From JAPPLB01 sp965218555 (GTDB taxonomy: Bacteria; Acidobacteriota; Terriglobia; Bryobacterales; UBA6623), in the NCBI GenBank assembly GCA_965218555.1, contig OZ244625.1, positions 5,084,001 to 5,148,000 of the forward strand: a stretch of 64,000 bases of DNA, given 5' to 3'. Position 1 is the first letter of the stretch. Every line of letters starts with the position of its first letter. Shown piece by piece: positions 25,115 to 34,525 of this stretch. A program made the position numbers and the translations under genes. The notes under the pieces were generated by a model. That model was not told the DNA's origin. It saw only the letters and a list, made by a program, of their open reading frames with translations, and did no database searches.

Positions 25115-25840
25115 TCAGGAGACTGGAGCCGCTAAGGACGTTCCGCCGTCCTTGGACTCGGCGAACTTATAGCCGAGCCCATGCACCGTGAGGATCCATT
25201 GCGGTTTCTTGGGATCTTCCTCCAGTTTTTGGCGGAGCCAAGCCACGTGGACATCGACAGTGCGGGTCGTGGGAGTCGCTGCGTACTCCCATACTTCGTG
25301 TAAAAGCGTATCACGCGAAAGTGTCTCGCCACGGTGTTCGAGCAGATAGCGAAGGAGCTGGAATTCCTTGGCGGAAAGAGTCACCGGCCGGCCATCGCGA
25401 AACACCTCGGTGCTGCGCACCACGACCCGTACCGTCCCGAATTGATAGACGGCTCCGGGAGCACGGGTCGATGTCTGCTTGCGGCGTAGCAACGCTTCAA
25501 TCCGCGCCAGAAGCTCGATCATTTCAAACGGCTTCGTGACGTAGTCGTCGGCGCCGATCTTCAGTCCGACGACTTTGTCCAAAGTCTGGCCGCGCGCGGT
25601 GAGCATGAGCACCGGCATTGTCAGGCCTTGCTGCCTCAGGTCACGGCACACGTCGAGGCCGCTCTTCTCGGGCAGCATCAGGTCAAGGACGATCAGGTCG
25701 AAGCCGCCGTTGGATGCACGGTCAAACCCCTCGGCTCCGTCGGGAGCCGTCTCGACCTCATAGCCCTCATTCCGCAAGCGGTCACCCAGAGTGAGACGAA
25801 GGCCTTGTTCGTCTTCCACAATCAAGATTCTTTGCGCCAT
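25115..25840 (-). CDS. OmpR-family response regulator
   Basis: 241 residues. The receiver domain (1-120) has the acidic pair E9/D10 (ILIVEDEQGL), the phospho-acceptor D53 (LIVLDLMLPEKSG), a Thr in MLTARG and Lys in DDYVTKPFEM. The winged-helix DNA-binding domain (about 135-230) shows LSAKEFQLLRYLLEHRGETL and TTRTVDVHVAWLRQKLEEDP, ending WILTVHGLGYKFAE. It follows the histidine kinase gene by three bases on the same strand. It probably controls its own operon and the Spy-like gene. Confidence 0.95.
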   Translation of the reverse strand: MAQRILIVEDEQGLRLTLGDRLRNEGYEVETAPDGAEGFDRASNGGFDLIVLDLMLPEKSGLDVCRDLRQQGLTMPVLMLTARGQTLDKVVGLKIGADDYVTKPFEMIELLARIEALLRRKQTSTRAPGAVYQFGTVRVVVRSTEVFRDGRPVTLSAKEFQLLRYLLEHRGETLSRDTLLHEVWEYAATPTTRTVDVHVAWLRQKLEEDPKKPQWILTVHGLGYKFAESKDGGTSLAAPVS

Positions 25841-25843
25841 GGT

Positions 25844-27742
25844 TCAAGCGGATTCGGACGAGGGCGCGCCGTTCGCGGAGGCGGCAGGCAGGTGGATCGT
25901 AAAAGTGCTGCCTTCGCCCGGCGCGGTTTTGACGCTGATTCGCCCTCCCATGGCTACGACCGCGTCTCGCGCCAGGCTGAGACCCAGGCCGGCGCCGTGA
26001 ATCTGGCGCACAGTCGCTTGTTCGCCCCGGAAGAACGGATCAAAAACGTGAGGCAAATCCTGGGAACGAATCCCGAGACCCTTGTCCTCCACCGAGATTC
26101 GCACTTCCCGCCCGCCGCCGGGCTCTTCAGCCGCCTCGGCTCGCACGCCCACCCAGCGATTCGCTCCACCGTATTTGACAGCGTTCCCAATCAGGTTCTG
26201 GAGCGACTGTGAGAGCGCCGCGGCATCGACCTCAACAGACGGCAAATCCATATCGACGGTCTTCTCGAGTCGATAGTCGGCGTTCTCGATGGCGGGCGCC
26301 GACTGATGCAGCGCCTTTTCCACGATCTCCGCGACCCAATGCCTCTCGAGTTGATACGTCTTGCGATTGGACTGACCCGCGGCAAAATCCAAGGTCTGCT
26401 CAACCATCCCGGTCAGTCGGCGCCCTTCGTCACGAATCAAAGTGCCATATCGCGTCACCTGTTCCTTGGCTCCAACTACGCCGTCCGCCAGATTCTCCGC
26501 CGCCGAACAGATTACAGCCAGCGGTGTGCGCAATTCGTGAGACACGCCGGCGACGAAGTCCATCTGCGCCTTGGCCAGACGTTGCGCACGCTGTGCTGAG
26601 ACGAGAATCATCCCCATGCTCATACACAGCAGCAGCAATACGCCGAAGCTCACGGCCAAGTTACGGTTCCGATAGGCGGCTACGACTTGCTCTAGTGATC
26701 CTTCGCCATGCCGAACGACAAGCTCCCACGCCGCCGCCCCGGGTGGTGAGAGAACGAAATCTCTCACAACGCGCGGCCGGCGAGCCGGGTCCGGCGGCGG
26801 GCCGTCTCTTGAGGCGCCGCCTCGCGGACGCTGCCGGCCAGCGGATGCCCGGCTTCCAGGCGCACCCGCTGCGCGTCGACCGACCAAGCGCGATGCCAAC
26901 TCCTCCTGACTCCACAGAAGGGGTTCTCTCGCGTCGGCCACGGTGATGTCCGAAGAAGGTTCAGGATGTGAGTGGTAGAGGAGCTTGTCATCTTCCATGA
27001 CCCACACCTGAAAAACCAGACCACTCGGGCCGCCGAAATGCCGCGCGGCGAGTTCAGGCAGGAGCGCATCCCGCATGAAACCCCGGTCCAACTCGACAAG
27101 AACATAGCCCTGAGCACGGCGGTTCATCGGGCGGCGCACTCTGGGCGCACGCGGCTCGATATTTTCGAGCACTATCTGAGCCAGCACCGGACCTTCGTAA
27201 AGAATCGTCCAGGTGAAAGGGTTGATCGCGGGCCGTCCGGGACGATCCTGCCTCCCCTGCAGGCCGCTAAGCATCCGTTGCAGGCCGCGGAGACGGCCCG
27301 GCCAATCAACGGACTCGAACCCGCCGCGATCGGGGTTCAGCTCGAGCAGGTTCGCTTCATCGCCGCCGTCATGTTTCAAAAAGAAAACGGAACGAACCAG
27401 GCCCGTGTAACTCGACCGCTGCCGCCAGTCTTCGAATCGGCGGGCATAGGATAGCCCGCCGTCATCCACAAACCCGAAGAGCGACGGTTGGAGCGCCCTG
27501 CCCAACTGCCTGAGTTCACGATTGAAGTCCTCGCGCAACTGCCGGACCGAGTTGTCGAGAGCGCGCTGCATGCGGTCGCGCTCGGCTTCGCTGACCTGGA
27601 TGCTCCAGTGATACTGCAGGACAGCCAGCACGACTACTATCGCCGCCATCAAAGCAGTGAGGAGCATGGACCGCCGTGAGCCGCTCCCGAAGCCAACCAT
27701 ACCCGCAGCATACGGTTGATTCGTGAATCCCGCAAGCCGCAT
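25844..27742 (-). CDS. Membrane sensor histidine kinase
   Basis: 632 residues as given; an internal ATG at 27700 (MVGFGSGSRRSML) is an equally good start and gives a tidier N-terminus. Two membrane helices (about 27-45 and 363-381) bracket a periplasmic sensor of about 315 residues. DHp domain with H402 in FVAGVSHELRTPLA; HATPase with N520 (LQNLIGNAVKYG), SVEDKGLGI, FDPFFRGEQ and GAGLGLSLARD. The sensor domain is long and Arg/Gly-rich near its end and matches no domain I know. The kinase gene is followed three bases later by the response regulator gene. The signal is unknown; envelope stress is inferred from the Spy-like neighbour. Confidence 0.92.
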   Translation of the reverse strand: MRLAGFTNQPYAAGMVGFGSGSRRSMLLTALMAAIVVVLAVLQYHWSIQVSEAERDRMQRALDNSVRQLREDFNRELRQLGRALQPSLFGFVDDGGLSYARRFEDWRQRSSYTGLVRSVFFLKHDGGDEANLLELNPDRGGFESVDWPGRLRGLQRMLSGLQGRQDRPGRPAINPFTWTILYEGPVLAQIVLENIEPRAPRVRRPMNRRAQGYVLVELDRGFMRDALLPELAARHFGGPSGLVFQVWVMEDDKLLYHSHPEPSSDITVADAREPLLWSQEELASRLVGRRAAGAPGSRASAGRQRPRGGASRDGPPPDPARRPRVVRDFVLSPPGAAAWELVVRHGEGSLEQVVAAYRNRNLAVSFGVLLLLCMSMGMILVSAQRAQRLAKAQMDFVAGVSHELRTPLAVICSAAENLADGVVGAKEQVTRYGTLIRDEGRRLTGMVEQTLDFAAGQSNRKTYQLERHWVAEIVEKALHQSAPAIENADYRLEKTVDMDLPSVEVDAAALSQSLQNLIGNAVKYGGANRWVGVRAEAAEEPGGGREVRISVEDKGLGIRSQDLPHVFDPFFRGEQATVRQIHGAGLGLSLARDAVVAMGGRISVKTAPGEGSTFTIHLPAASANGAPSSESA

Positions 27743-27904
27743 GGAATGGAGCCGCGGCTACAACGTAAGCCGATTCATCGGGGCGGGCGGGGTTCCGGTC
27801 AAGATCGTCTTGAACGCTGACGGAACCCTTGCGGCCCTGTTAGCGTGGATTTCAAAGGCTGAGAAAAGCCGCCCTTGGACGGATTGATCGTTCAAAATAA
27901 CAGT

Positions 27905-28789
27905 GTGTTGCGCCAGACCTTTCTCCTTGCAGGCGGGCTCCTTGCCGTCTCGGCCACCCTGGCCCAAACCCCCTCCGCCGCTGAGATCATTCGCTTGGCC
28001 TATGAGCGCGATGAACAGAACGACGTGATCGCTCGGCAGTACACCTTCCGGCAGAGGGTCGAGGTGCAAAAACTCGACAAGCAGGATGCGATCCATTCCT
28101 CCAAGTCACGGACTCATGATGTGACGCTGCTCGACGGCTCCGAATACAAGCGGCTCATCGTAAAAAACGATCAACCCCTCAGCCCCGAGGAGGAGCGGAA
28201 AGAGCAGCGCAAGCTCGACAAGAGCATCCATAAGGTGCAAAACGAGACACCAAGGCAACGAGCCAAGCGCTTGGCCGAGCGGGACGAGGCGAAAGAAGAA
28301 CAGCGCAAGTGGATCGCCGAGATTCAGAACACCTTCCACTTCCGGCTTCGGGGTGAAGAGACTGTCGCCGGTATCGAAACCTACGTCATTGAAGCCGACC
28401 CCAAACCCGGCTACAAGCCCGCATTCGGCAAAGCGAAGTTTCTCACCAAGATGAAAGGGATCTTCTGGATCGGGAAGACCGACTACTCATGGGTGCGTAT
28501 CGAGGCGGAAACGCTCGATACGATCAGCTTCGGCTGGGTCTTGTTCCGACTTGGGAAAGGCTCGGCGATGCGGTTCACCCAAACAAAAGTCAACGATGAA
28601 GTCTGGATGCGTGATTCCTTCCGCGTGCGCCTGAATGGCCGTGTGGCGCTGCTGAAAGATATCTATCGAGAGATATTGGGCGCGTACAGCGAGTTCCGCA
28701 AGTTCAGCGCCGACTCCAACCTCACCTTCACCGGCATGGTGGAGCGAACCCCTCAAGTTCGGTCCCGCGGTTCAACTCCTCGCGAGTGA
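27905..28789 (+). CDS. Secreted LolA-like/outer-membrane-associated protein, unknown
   Basis: 294 residues from GTG 27905, chosen because it gives a clean signal peptide (MLRQTFLLAGGLLAVSATLA); a TTG at 27875 is also in frame. The mature protein has a charged helical segment (EEERKEQRKLDKSIHKVQNE, then AKRLAERDEAKEEQRKW) and a beta-rich half (YVIEADPKPGYKP, FLTKMKGIFWIGKTDYSWVR) that recalls the half-barrel of LolA/LolB and the outer membrane lipoprotein-sorting family. Proteins of this kind are frequent in Acidobacteriota and have no assigned role. The HK gene is divergent. Confidence 0.65.
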   Translation: MLRQTFLLAGGLLAVSATLAQTPSAAEIIRLAYERDEQNDVIARQYTFRQRVEVQKLDKQDAIHSSKSRTHDVTLLDGSEYKRLIVKNDQPLSPEEERKEQRKLDKSIHKVQNETPRQRAKRLAERDEAKEEQRKWIAEIQNTFHFRLRGEETVAGIETYVIEADPKPGYKPAFGKAKFLTKMKGIFWIGKTDYSWVRIEAETLDTISFGWVLFRLGKGSAMRFTQTKVNDEVWMRDSFRVRLNGRVALLKDIYREILGAYSEFRKFSADSNLTFTGMVERTPQVRSRGSTPRE

Positions 28790-28870
28790 ACCCCGCGGCG
28801 CGCTAGAATCTAGCTGACAGCCCGGCGGGTTCTCGTCGCGGCTGTCAAATACCTGTGTGAGGTGAAGTCC

Positions 28871-29653
28871 GTGAGAAGCGTTCTGACGGCTTTACTCGCC
28901 TTCGGGTTCGCTTTGCTGTTGCCCGCGCAAGAAGGCGATCTTGAGAACCCCTACGCCTCCGCCGAGGACATTGCCGCCGGCAGCCGCATATTTCGTTCCC
29001 ATTGCGCCGTGTGCCACGCGATCGATGGCTCAGGCGGCCGGGGATCGGACTTGACATCCGGTGAATTTCGTCACGGTTCCAGTACGGAGGCGATCTACGA
29101 GAACATCGGGGAGGGCATACCGGGAACCGAAATGCCGGCCACCTTCTTTCGCGGCAAACAATTGTGGCAGTTGGTGGGATACGTGCGCTCACTGAGCGAG
29201 GCCCCCCAGAGCGTGGCGGACCTCGGCGACGCCTCAAGGGGACAGTCTCTATTCGAGGGCAAGGGCGGTTGCCGCAACTGTCATCAAATCAACGGGCAAG
29301 GAGCCCGGTCGGGACCTGAACTGACCTACATCGGCGGACAGCGCTCGGTACCGGATCTGAGGGCGTCGCTGCTGCGTCCCAACGAACGCGTACTTCCCAA
29401 AGACTACAGAGTGAGCGCCGTCACGAAGAGCGGGCAAAAGATTACCGGCAGGCGGCTCAACGAAGACAGCTTCTCGATCCAGTTGATCGACACGAGCGAA
29501 AATCTCGTCTCGCTCTCGAAGGAGGACGTTTCCGACTTCAGCATCGACAAGACCTCATCGATGCCGACGATGGGCGAGATGTTCAGCGAGCAAGAAATGG
29601 AAGACCTGCTGGCCTATCTTGTAACGCTGCAGCGGAAAGGGGACCTGCAATGA
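28871..29653 (+). CDS. Diheme cytochrome c, partner of the quinoprotein
   Basis: 260 residues from GTG 28871, which is 8 bp after GAGG; a GTG at 28862 is also in frame. Signal peptide MRSVLTALLAFGFALLLPAQ. Two c-type heme sites: CAVCH (about residue 45) and CRNCH (about residue 136), each in a class-I-like domain with likely axial Met ligands (EMPATFF; MPTMGEMFSE). Between them is a heme-binding-associated segment (LLRPNERVLPKDYRV) common in Planctomycetes/Acidobacteria. It overlaps the PQQ dehydrogenase gene (ATGA) and most simply acts as its electron acceptor in the periplasm. Confidence 0.85.
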   Translation: MRSVLTALLAFGFALLLPAQEGDLENPYASAEDIAAGSRIFRSHCAVCHAIDGSGGRGSDLTSGEFRHGSSTEAIYENIGEGIPGTEMPATFFRGKQLWQLVGYVRSLSEAPQSVADLGDASRGQSLFEGKGGCRNCHQINGQGARSGPELTYIGGQRSVPDLRASLLRPNERVLPKDYRVSAVTKSGQKITGRRLNEDSFSIQLIDTSENLVSLSKEDVSDFSIDKTSSMPTMGEMFSEQEMEDLLAYLVTLQRKGDLQ

Positions 29654-31260
29654 AAACGATTCGGATGGTGCTTCTGTCGGTGCTTGGCGCATCGCTTCTT
29701 GCCGCTCAGGTGAGCTATGAACGCATTCTCGACGCCGACAAGGAGCCTGGCGACTGGCTGACCTATTCGCGCTCCTACGAAAGTCAACACTACAGCCCGC
29801 TCGATCAGATCGACAAGAGCAATGTCAACGACCTGGAGTTGAAATGGGTGTTCCAGGCGGACGAGACGACGAAGTTCCAATCGACACCGCTGGTCGTCGA
29901 CGGCATCCTTTACGTCACCCACTCGCCGAACGACATCGCCGCCATCGACGCTGCTACCGGCCGTGTGTTCTGGCGGTATCGCCACACGATCCCCGAAGGC
30001 ATCAGCGTTTGCTGCGGGCAGGTCAACCGTGGGCTCGCCATCCTGGGAGACAGCCTTTTCATGGCGACCATCGACGGGCGCTTGATGTCGTTCGACGCCA
30101 AGACCGGCTCGATTCGCTGGGATGTGAAGGTTGTTGACAACAAAGACGGCTACGCACTCACGGTTGCGCCGTTGGTCGTCAAGGACAAGGTGGTCATCGG
30201 CACCGCCGGCGGCGAATACGGCATTCGTGGGTTCGTTGACGCCTACGAAGCGAAGACGGGCAAGCATGCCTGGCGCTTCTGGACGATCCCCGGACCGGGC
30301 GAGCCGTATCACGAAACATGGGAAGGCGATTCCTGGAAGCGCGGCGGGGGTTCCGTCTGGGTCACCGGCTCCTACGACTCCGATCTCAATCTCATGTATT
30401 GGGGCACCGGCAATCCCGCCCCCGATTGGAATGCCGACGTCCGTCCCGGTGACAACCTCTACACGGACTCGGTTATTGCACTCAACCCCGATACCGGCGA
30501 ACTCGAATGGCACTTCCAGTTCACGCCTCACGACTGGTGGGACTGGGATTCGGTGCAAATCCCCGTGCTCGTCGACATGGAGTTCGAGGGCAAGCAGCGC
30601 AAGGTCATCCTATGGGGCAATCGTAACGCCTTCTTCTACGTGCTCGATCGAGCAACGGGTGAATTCCTGCTCGGCAAGCCCTTCGCCTACCAGAACTGGG
30701 CCGTCGGCCTGGATGAATCCGGGCGGCCGATCGTTCGCGACGGCATGCAACCCACCCCCGAAGGCACGAAAGTCTACCCCAGCGTTCAGGGCGCGACGAA
30801 CTGGTACGCTCCCACCTATCACCCGCGGACAAAACTGTTCTATCTGGCTGTCTGGGACCGCTATCCCAGCATCTATCACAAAGGCGATGCCACCTATGTT
30901 CGCGGGACGCGCTATCCGGGCAGTTTCCCCGAGGGGATCTATCCCGACATCGTCAAGGACGAGGAGATCGGCTTCGGCGCCATCCGCGCCATCGAACCCG
31001 CCACCGGCGAGCGCAAGTGGGAGTTCAGGCTGACCGGCGTTTCCGAAAGCGGCTTGCTCTCGACCGCGGGTGACTTGATCTTCTCCGGCAGCAAGGAAGG
31101 TCACTTCCTGGCCGTGGATGTGGACGAAGGCAAGTTACAGTGGCGCATCAACCTTGGCAGCCGCATGGCCAACTCGCCGATCACCTATCTGGCCGGCGGC
31201 AAGCAATTGATCTCCGCTGCTTCTGGTTACGGCCTCTTTACGTTCGGACTCCGCGAGTAG
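29650..31260 (+). CDS. PQQ-dependent alcohol-type dehydrogenase
   Basis: 536 residues, signal peptide MVLLSVLGASLLAAQ. An eight-bladed quinoprotein propeller: W motifs recur (GDWLTYSRSYESQHYSPLDQ, GRVFWRYRHTIPEG). The vicinal disulfide pair is present (SVCCGQVNRG), as are the PQQ pocket YWGTGNPAPDWNADVRPGDN and the active-site stretch FTPHDWWDWDS. The extra Asp two residues after the catalytic Asp (DWD) matches the lanthanide-type signature of XoxF-like enzymes, where calcium enzymes usually have Ala. There is no fused cytochrome domain; the overlapping upstream gene supplies one. The substrate (an alcohol, sugar or polyol) is not evident. Confidence 0.88.
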   Translation: MKTIRMVLLSVLGASLLAAQVSYERILDADKEPGDWLTYSRSYESQHYSPLDQIDKSNVNDLELKWVFQADETTKFQSTPLVVDGILYVTHSPNDIAAIDAATGRVFWRYRHTIPEGISVCCGQVNRGLAILGDSLFMATIDGRLMSFDAKTGSIRWDVKVVDNKDGYALTVAPLVVKDKVVIGTAGGEYGIRGFVDAYEAKTGKHAWRFWTIPGPGEPYHETWEGDSWKRGGGSVWVTGSYDSDLNLMYWGTGNPAPDWNADVRPGDNLYTDSVIALNPDTGELEWHFQFTPHDWWDWDSVQIPVLVDMEFEGKQRKVILWGNRNAFFYVLDRATGEFLLGKPFAYQNWAVGLDESGRPIVRDGMQPTPEGTKVYPSVQGATNWYAPTYHPRTKLFYLAVWDRYPSIYHKGDATYVRGTRYPGSFPEGIYPDIVKDEEIGFGAIRAIEPATGERKWEFRLTGVSESGLLSTAGDLIFSGSKEGHFLAVDVDEGKLQWRINLGSRMANSPITYLAGGKQLISAASGYGLFTFGLRE

Positions 31261-31342
31261 GGAGTTCAGATACCGTTCAGAAACCTCGACGGAACGGTCT
31301 ACGAACGACTCGCCCCGTGGAGCCATCCGGGAGAACCTACTG

Positions 31343-32500
31343 TTGAAAATCACCGACCTCAAAGTCCTCCACACGCAGGGCGGACACGCCAACTGGATCT
31401 TCGTTCAGCTCTTCACCGATCAGGGAATCATCGGCGTCGGCGAGGCGACCATAGAACGCCACCAACTACCGGTCATCAAGACTCTGGAGGCGTTCAAGGA
31501 CTTTCTGGTCGGGAAGAATCCGTTCGAGATCGAGGCTATTTGGAACGCTCTGTACAAGCAAACCTTCTGGGAGGGGCAGCTCGTGGTGCTGACGGCGCTT
31601 TCCGGCGTCGAACAAGCTCTCTGGGATATCAAAGGTAAAGCTTTAGGAGTTCCCGTCTACGAGCTGCTCGGCGGCAAGTTGCGCGACGAGATCCGCGCCT
31701 ACGCCAATGCCTGGGCATTCGAGGGCGTCATCACTGAACCGAGTGCGAAGGATACCGCCGACTTGATTGCCCGCAAGGCGGTGGACACGGTGGCCGCCGG
31801 CTTCACCGCCCTCAAATGGGACCCCTTTCGCGAGGGCGGTCAAGTCATTCCGAAGTCGGAAGAGAAATACGCAATCAAAACAGTGAAGGCCGTGCGCGAA
31901 GCCGTCGGACCCGATGTCGATCTGCTCATCGAGTGCCACGGCCGTTTCAATATGTGGAGCGCCATCCGAATGGCTCAGAAGCTGGAGCCGTTCGATCCGT
32001 TCTTCTATGAAGAGCCGATCCCGCCCGACAACATCGATGCGCTGGCCGAGGTGCAGCGGTCGATCAACATCCCCGTGGCGACCGGCGAACGCCTCTACAC
32101 GCGCTGGCGCTTCCGGCCGCTCTTCGAGAAGCAGGCGGCGCGCATCATTCAGCCGGATGTTTGTCACGCCGGCGGGATTCTGGAGTTGAAGAAGATCGCC
32201 GCGATGGCCGAATCGTACTATGTCTCGATTCAGCCTCACAATTCCAACGGCCCGCTCTGCGTGCTCGCGAGCCTGCAAGTTGACGCCTGCGTGCCGAACG
32301 TCATCATTCAGGAGTTTTTCTACCCCTACCTCGAGCACTACAACGAGATTCTCACCCAACCGATCGAGTATGCCGACGGTTTTCTCAAGATGCCGAAAGG
32401 CCCGGGGCTTGGGGCCGATCTCGACGAAGAGGCCATCCGGAAACGCCCGCCCATTGACCTTCCCCACGAGGCAGGCTGGATGGGCAAGTACTGGTTCTGA
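31343..32500 (+). CDS. Enolase-superfamily sugar-acid dehydratase, galactonate dehydratase-like
   Basis: 385 residues from TTG 31343 with GGGAGA upstream. Mandelate-racemase subgroup: N-terminal capping domain, then a barrel with LKWDPF, metal ligands in LLIECHGRF, FYEEPIPPDN and VATGERLYTRW, and the acid/base segments QPDVCHAGGI and IQPHNSNGP. The E-C-H triplet and the PHNSNGP histidine are as in D-galactonate/D-mannonate dehydratases, so dehydration of an aldonate to a 2-keto-3-deoxy acid is likely. It stands 82 bp after the PQQ dehydrogenase, which could in principle supply an oxidised sugar acid; that link is inference. Confidence 0.85.
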   Translation: MKITDLKVLHTQGGHANWIFVQLFTDQGIIGVGEATIERHQLPVIKTLEAFKDFLVGKNPFEIEAIWNALYKQTFWEGQLVVLTALSGVEQALWDIKGKALGVPVYELLGGKLRDEIRAYANAWAFEGVITEPSAKDTADLIARKAVDTVAAGFTALKWDPFREGGQVIPKSEEKYAIKTVKAVREAVGPDVDLLIECHGRFNMWSAIRMAQKLEPFDPFFYEEPIPPDNIDALAEVQRSINIPVATGERLYTRWRFRPLFEKQAARIIQPDVCHAGGILELKKIAAMAESYYVSIQPHNSNGPLCVLASLQVDACVPNVIIQEFFYPYLEHYNEILTQPIEYADGFLKMPKGPGLGADLDEEAIRKRPPIDLPHEAGWMGKYWF

Positions 32501-32990
32501 GGCGGCTGAGTGAGGGCGCCAGGCACTGGAGCTGTCGAACGATGGCCCAGCATTACGGCGCCAGTCCGGCCACGGTGTAATGGCTAGCCTGCATTGCTCA
32601 CCACGTGGCGAGGCGAAGTGCGTGAGAGGGCCGTCAGGACGAGGCGCGCGCCGCTGGGCGCGCGCAGGTGTACTTGATGGTACATCGAGCACGCCAAGCA
32701 AGCGCAACGAAGTCCTGGCGGTCGTATCGCGTGCTTCGGCCGTCGGGTGGTGAGAAAGGCAGGCCAAGGCCGCTCACGGGTTAGAGCCTCATCGTGGGCC
32801 CACCCGTCAGATCGATCGGACGCCCGTCGAAATGGACGGCCCGGAACATTCCGCTGACGGGACGATTCGGGGGGCAGGATTTGGGAATTCGACGGAGTCG
32901 TGACGGCTCTCTGGGTAATTCGGCTTTCCGTATCCCATTCGTCCAAGCTGCCGGCAGCACGGATGCGCGCCGCTCGAAGCCGCCGCTCTC
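32501..32990. other. Intergenic stretch with repeat unit and HTH-like remnant
   Basis: No intact gene. At 32540-32581 a short frame reads TMAQHYGASPATV and then stops, which resembles the start of a transposase HTH and may be an IS scar. At 32594-32654 lies one copy of a dispersed repeat (separate entry). An arginine-rich minus-strand frame here looks spurious. Confidence 0.45.
32594..32654. repeat. Dispersed repeat, copy 1
   Basis: Contains CACGTGGCGAGGCGAAGTGC, directly followed by GTGAGAGGGCCGTCAGGACG and AGGCGCG. It matches copy 2 at 34714-34787 with few differences, apart from a 19-bp insertion there. It lies downstream of the dehydratase gene. Confidence 0.65.
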
Positions 32991-33467
32991 TCAATCCTCC
33001 ACGCGCTCAATCCGAAGTGCTTGCGTTCCCTGCGTTCGGATACGGCCGCATGCTTGGGCAAAGTCGACCCAGTCGTACTTCCAATCTCCGGGAATGCGCG
33101 CGAACAGATTCCCGAAGCTGGGCACGCCTTCGGCTCCTCGCAAGGTGACACCGCGCCCGAAGGCCAACAGAATCTCGGCAACAGGCCGGCCGTCGCTGGT
33201 GACAGGTGATCCCGAGTCCGCCCAGTAGAGAATCTCTCCAGGCAGCGGAAGCTGCGTCCGTTTTTCGTCCGGCGCCGGCTGGAACTCGTCGAGCAGCACA
33301 AACGCTTCCATCCCCGAGTAGCGACCGTGGATGAGGTCATGTTGAATGGGCAGCATGTCCCAGACAAGCTGGCACGTGCGGGGAGCCTCGTCATCGAGCA
33401 GTTCGGCCACAACCGATTCACCCGTTTCGACAAAGGTCAAACGTATATGGCGTCGTGGCGGTGGCAT
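32991..33467 (-). CDS. DUF3830 family protein (cyclophilin-like fold)
   Basis: 158 residues. It matches the DUF3830 pattern: an early ELLDDEAPRTCQLVWDMLPI, then IHGRYSGMEAFVLLDEF, LPLPGEILYW, LLAFGRGVTLRGAEG and NLFARIPGDW. The fold is predicted to be a small beta-barrel related to cyclophilins; no activity is established. DUF3830 genes often sit among catabolic genes for carboxylic or amino acids, as here with RraA-like and enolase-family genes. It is divergent from the RraA-like gene. Confidence 0.8.
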   Translation of the reverse strand: MPPPRRHIRLTFVETGESVVAELLDDEAPRTCQLVWDMLPIQHDLIHGRYSGMEAFVLLDEFQPAPDEKRTQLPLPGEILYWADSGSPVTSDGRPVAEILLAFGRGVTLRGAEGVPSFGNLFARIPGDWKYDWVDFAQACGRIRTQGTQALRIERVED

Positions 33468-33826
33468 GAAGTTCTCCTTCCCGTCGTGGAGCTGATATTG
33501 CCGAAGATGGCTCTCCCGAATTTAATTTTATGCTCTTCTGCCATCTCGAGCCTCGCAAATACGATTTGCCGATCTGTAGGTCCCCACCAGATCTTCGAAT
33601 GTCTCGTCGGAGGCGAGGATTTAACAATACTACCGTCCTGCCCGATCCTGGTTGCCCTTTCCCGTTCAAGGCCATCGTTCCTCCAGACGCGGTCATCGGC
33701 AACTGCCTCCTGACCATGAAATCGACTGAAGTCAACGGGGCGTCTTCCGAATCCGATGCGGCGTCTTCATCGCTGTAAACGTGCGAGTCCCACCTGCCCG
33801 GCGTTCCAAGCTACAATCGTCTCCCT
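33468..33826. other. Divergent intergenic region
   Basis: About 360 bp between DUF3830 (minus) and the RraA-like gene (plus). It should contain both promoters. An AT-rich patch (33520-33535) is the likeliest spot. No gene recognised. Confidence 0.45.
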
Positions 33827-34525
33827 ATGGCCGTTGAATGGAAATCAGACGAGGAACTCTTCGAGATCGCCAAGCGCGAACTGTTTACGGCCGTGGTCGG
33901 CGACTCCATGGACAAGCTGGGGCTCGTCCATCAGTTCCTGCCGCCTCAGGTTCGTCCTCTTGAACCGTCGATGCGCGCTATCGGCCGAGCAATGCCTCTT
34001 CTTGGCGCAGACTGCGTCGAGACGCCGCCCGAAGTCGAGCGGAACAACAAAGTCCTCGAGCAGCCCTTCGGCCTGATGCTGCGGGCGCTGGACGACCTCG
34101 CGCCCAACGAGATCTACTTCCCGGCCGGCGGCTCACCGCGCTATGCACTGTGGGGCGAGCTGATGGCGACGCGCGCGATGAAGCTCGGCGCCGCCGGCGC
34201 AGTGATGAACGGATACTCGCGAGATACCCCGGGCATCCTCAAATTGAAGTTCCCAACCTTCTCGTGGGGACCCTACGCGCAAGACTTCGCGGCTCGGGCC
34301 AAGGTAGTCGATTTCCGCTGTCCGATCGAGGTCGAGAGTGTCCGTGTCAATCCGGGTGACATCGTCTTTGGCGACATCGACGGCGTCTGCGTGATCCCTC
34401 GTGCATCCGAAGAGGAAGTCTTCACGAAAGCGCTCGCGAAGGCTCGTGGCGAGAAACTCGTCAGCAAGGCGATAGAGGGTGGCATGTCAGCCACCGAAGC
34501 CTTCCGAAAGTTCGGGATCATGTAG
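33827..34525 (+). CDS. RraA-like / HMG aldolase-type protein
   Basis: 232 residues of the RraA-like superfamily (formerly called dimethylmenaquinone methyltransferase). Members include 4-hydroxy-4-methyl-2-oxoglutarate aldolase and other keto-acid lyases or dehydratases. Visible hallmarks: VVGDSMDKLG, the GELMATRAMKLGAAGAVMNG block with the GxxxxxxA loop, an RD pair (YSRDTPGI), PTFSWGPYAQD, and VNPGDIVFGDIDGVCVIPR. Position among enolase-family and PLP enzymes suggests it acts on a pyruvate-type intermediate rather than RNase E. Confidence 0.85.
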   Translation: MAVEWKSDEELFEIAKRELFTAVVGDSMDKLGLVHQFLPPQVRPLEPSMRAIGRAMPLLGADCVETPPEVERNNKVLEQPFGLMLRALDDLAPNEIYFPAGGSPRYALWGELMATRAMKLGAAGAVMNGYSRDTPGILKLKFPTFSWGPYAQDFAARAKVVDFRCPIEVESVRVNPGDIVFGDIDGVCVIPRASEEEVFTKALAKARGEKLVSKAIEGGMSATEAFRKFGIM

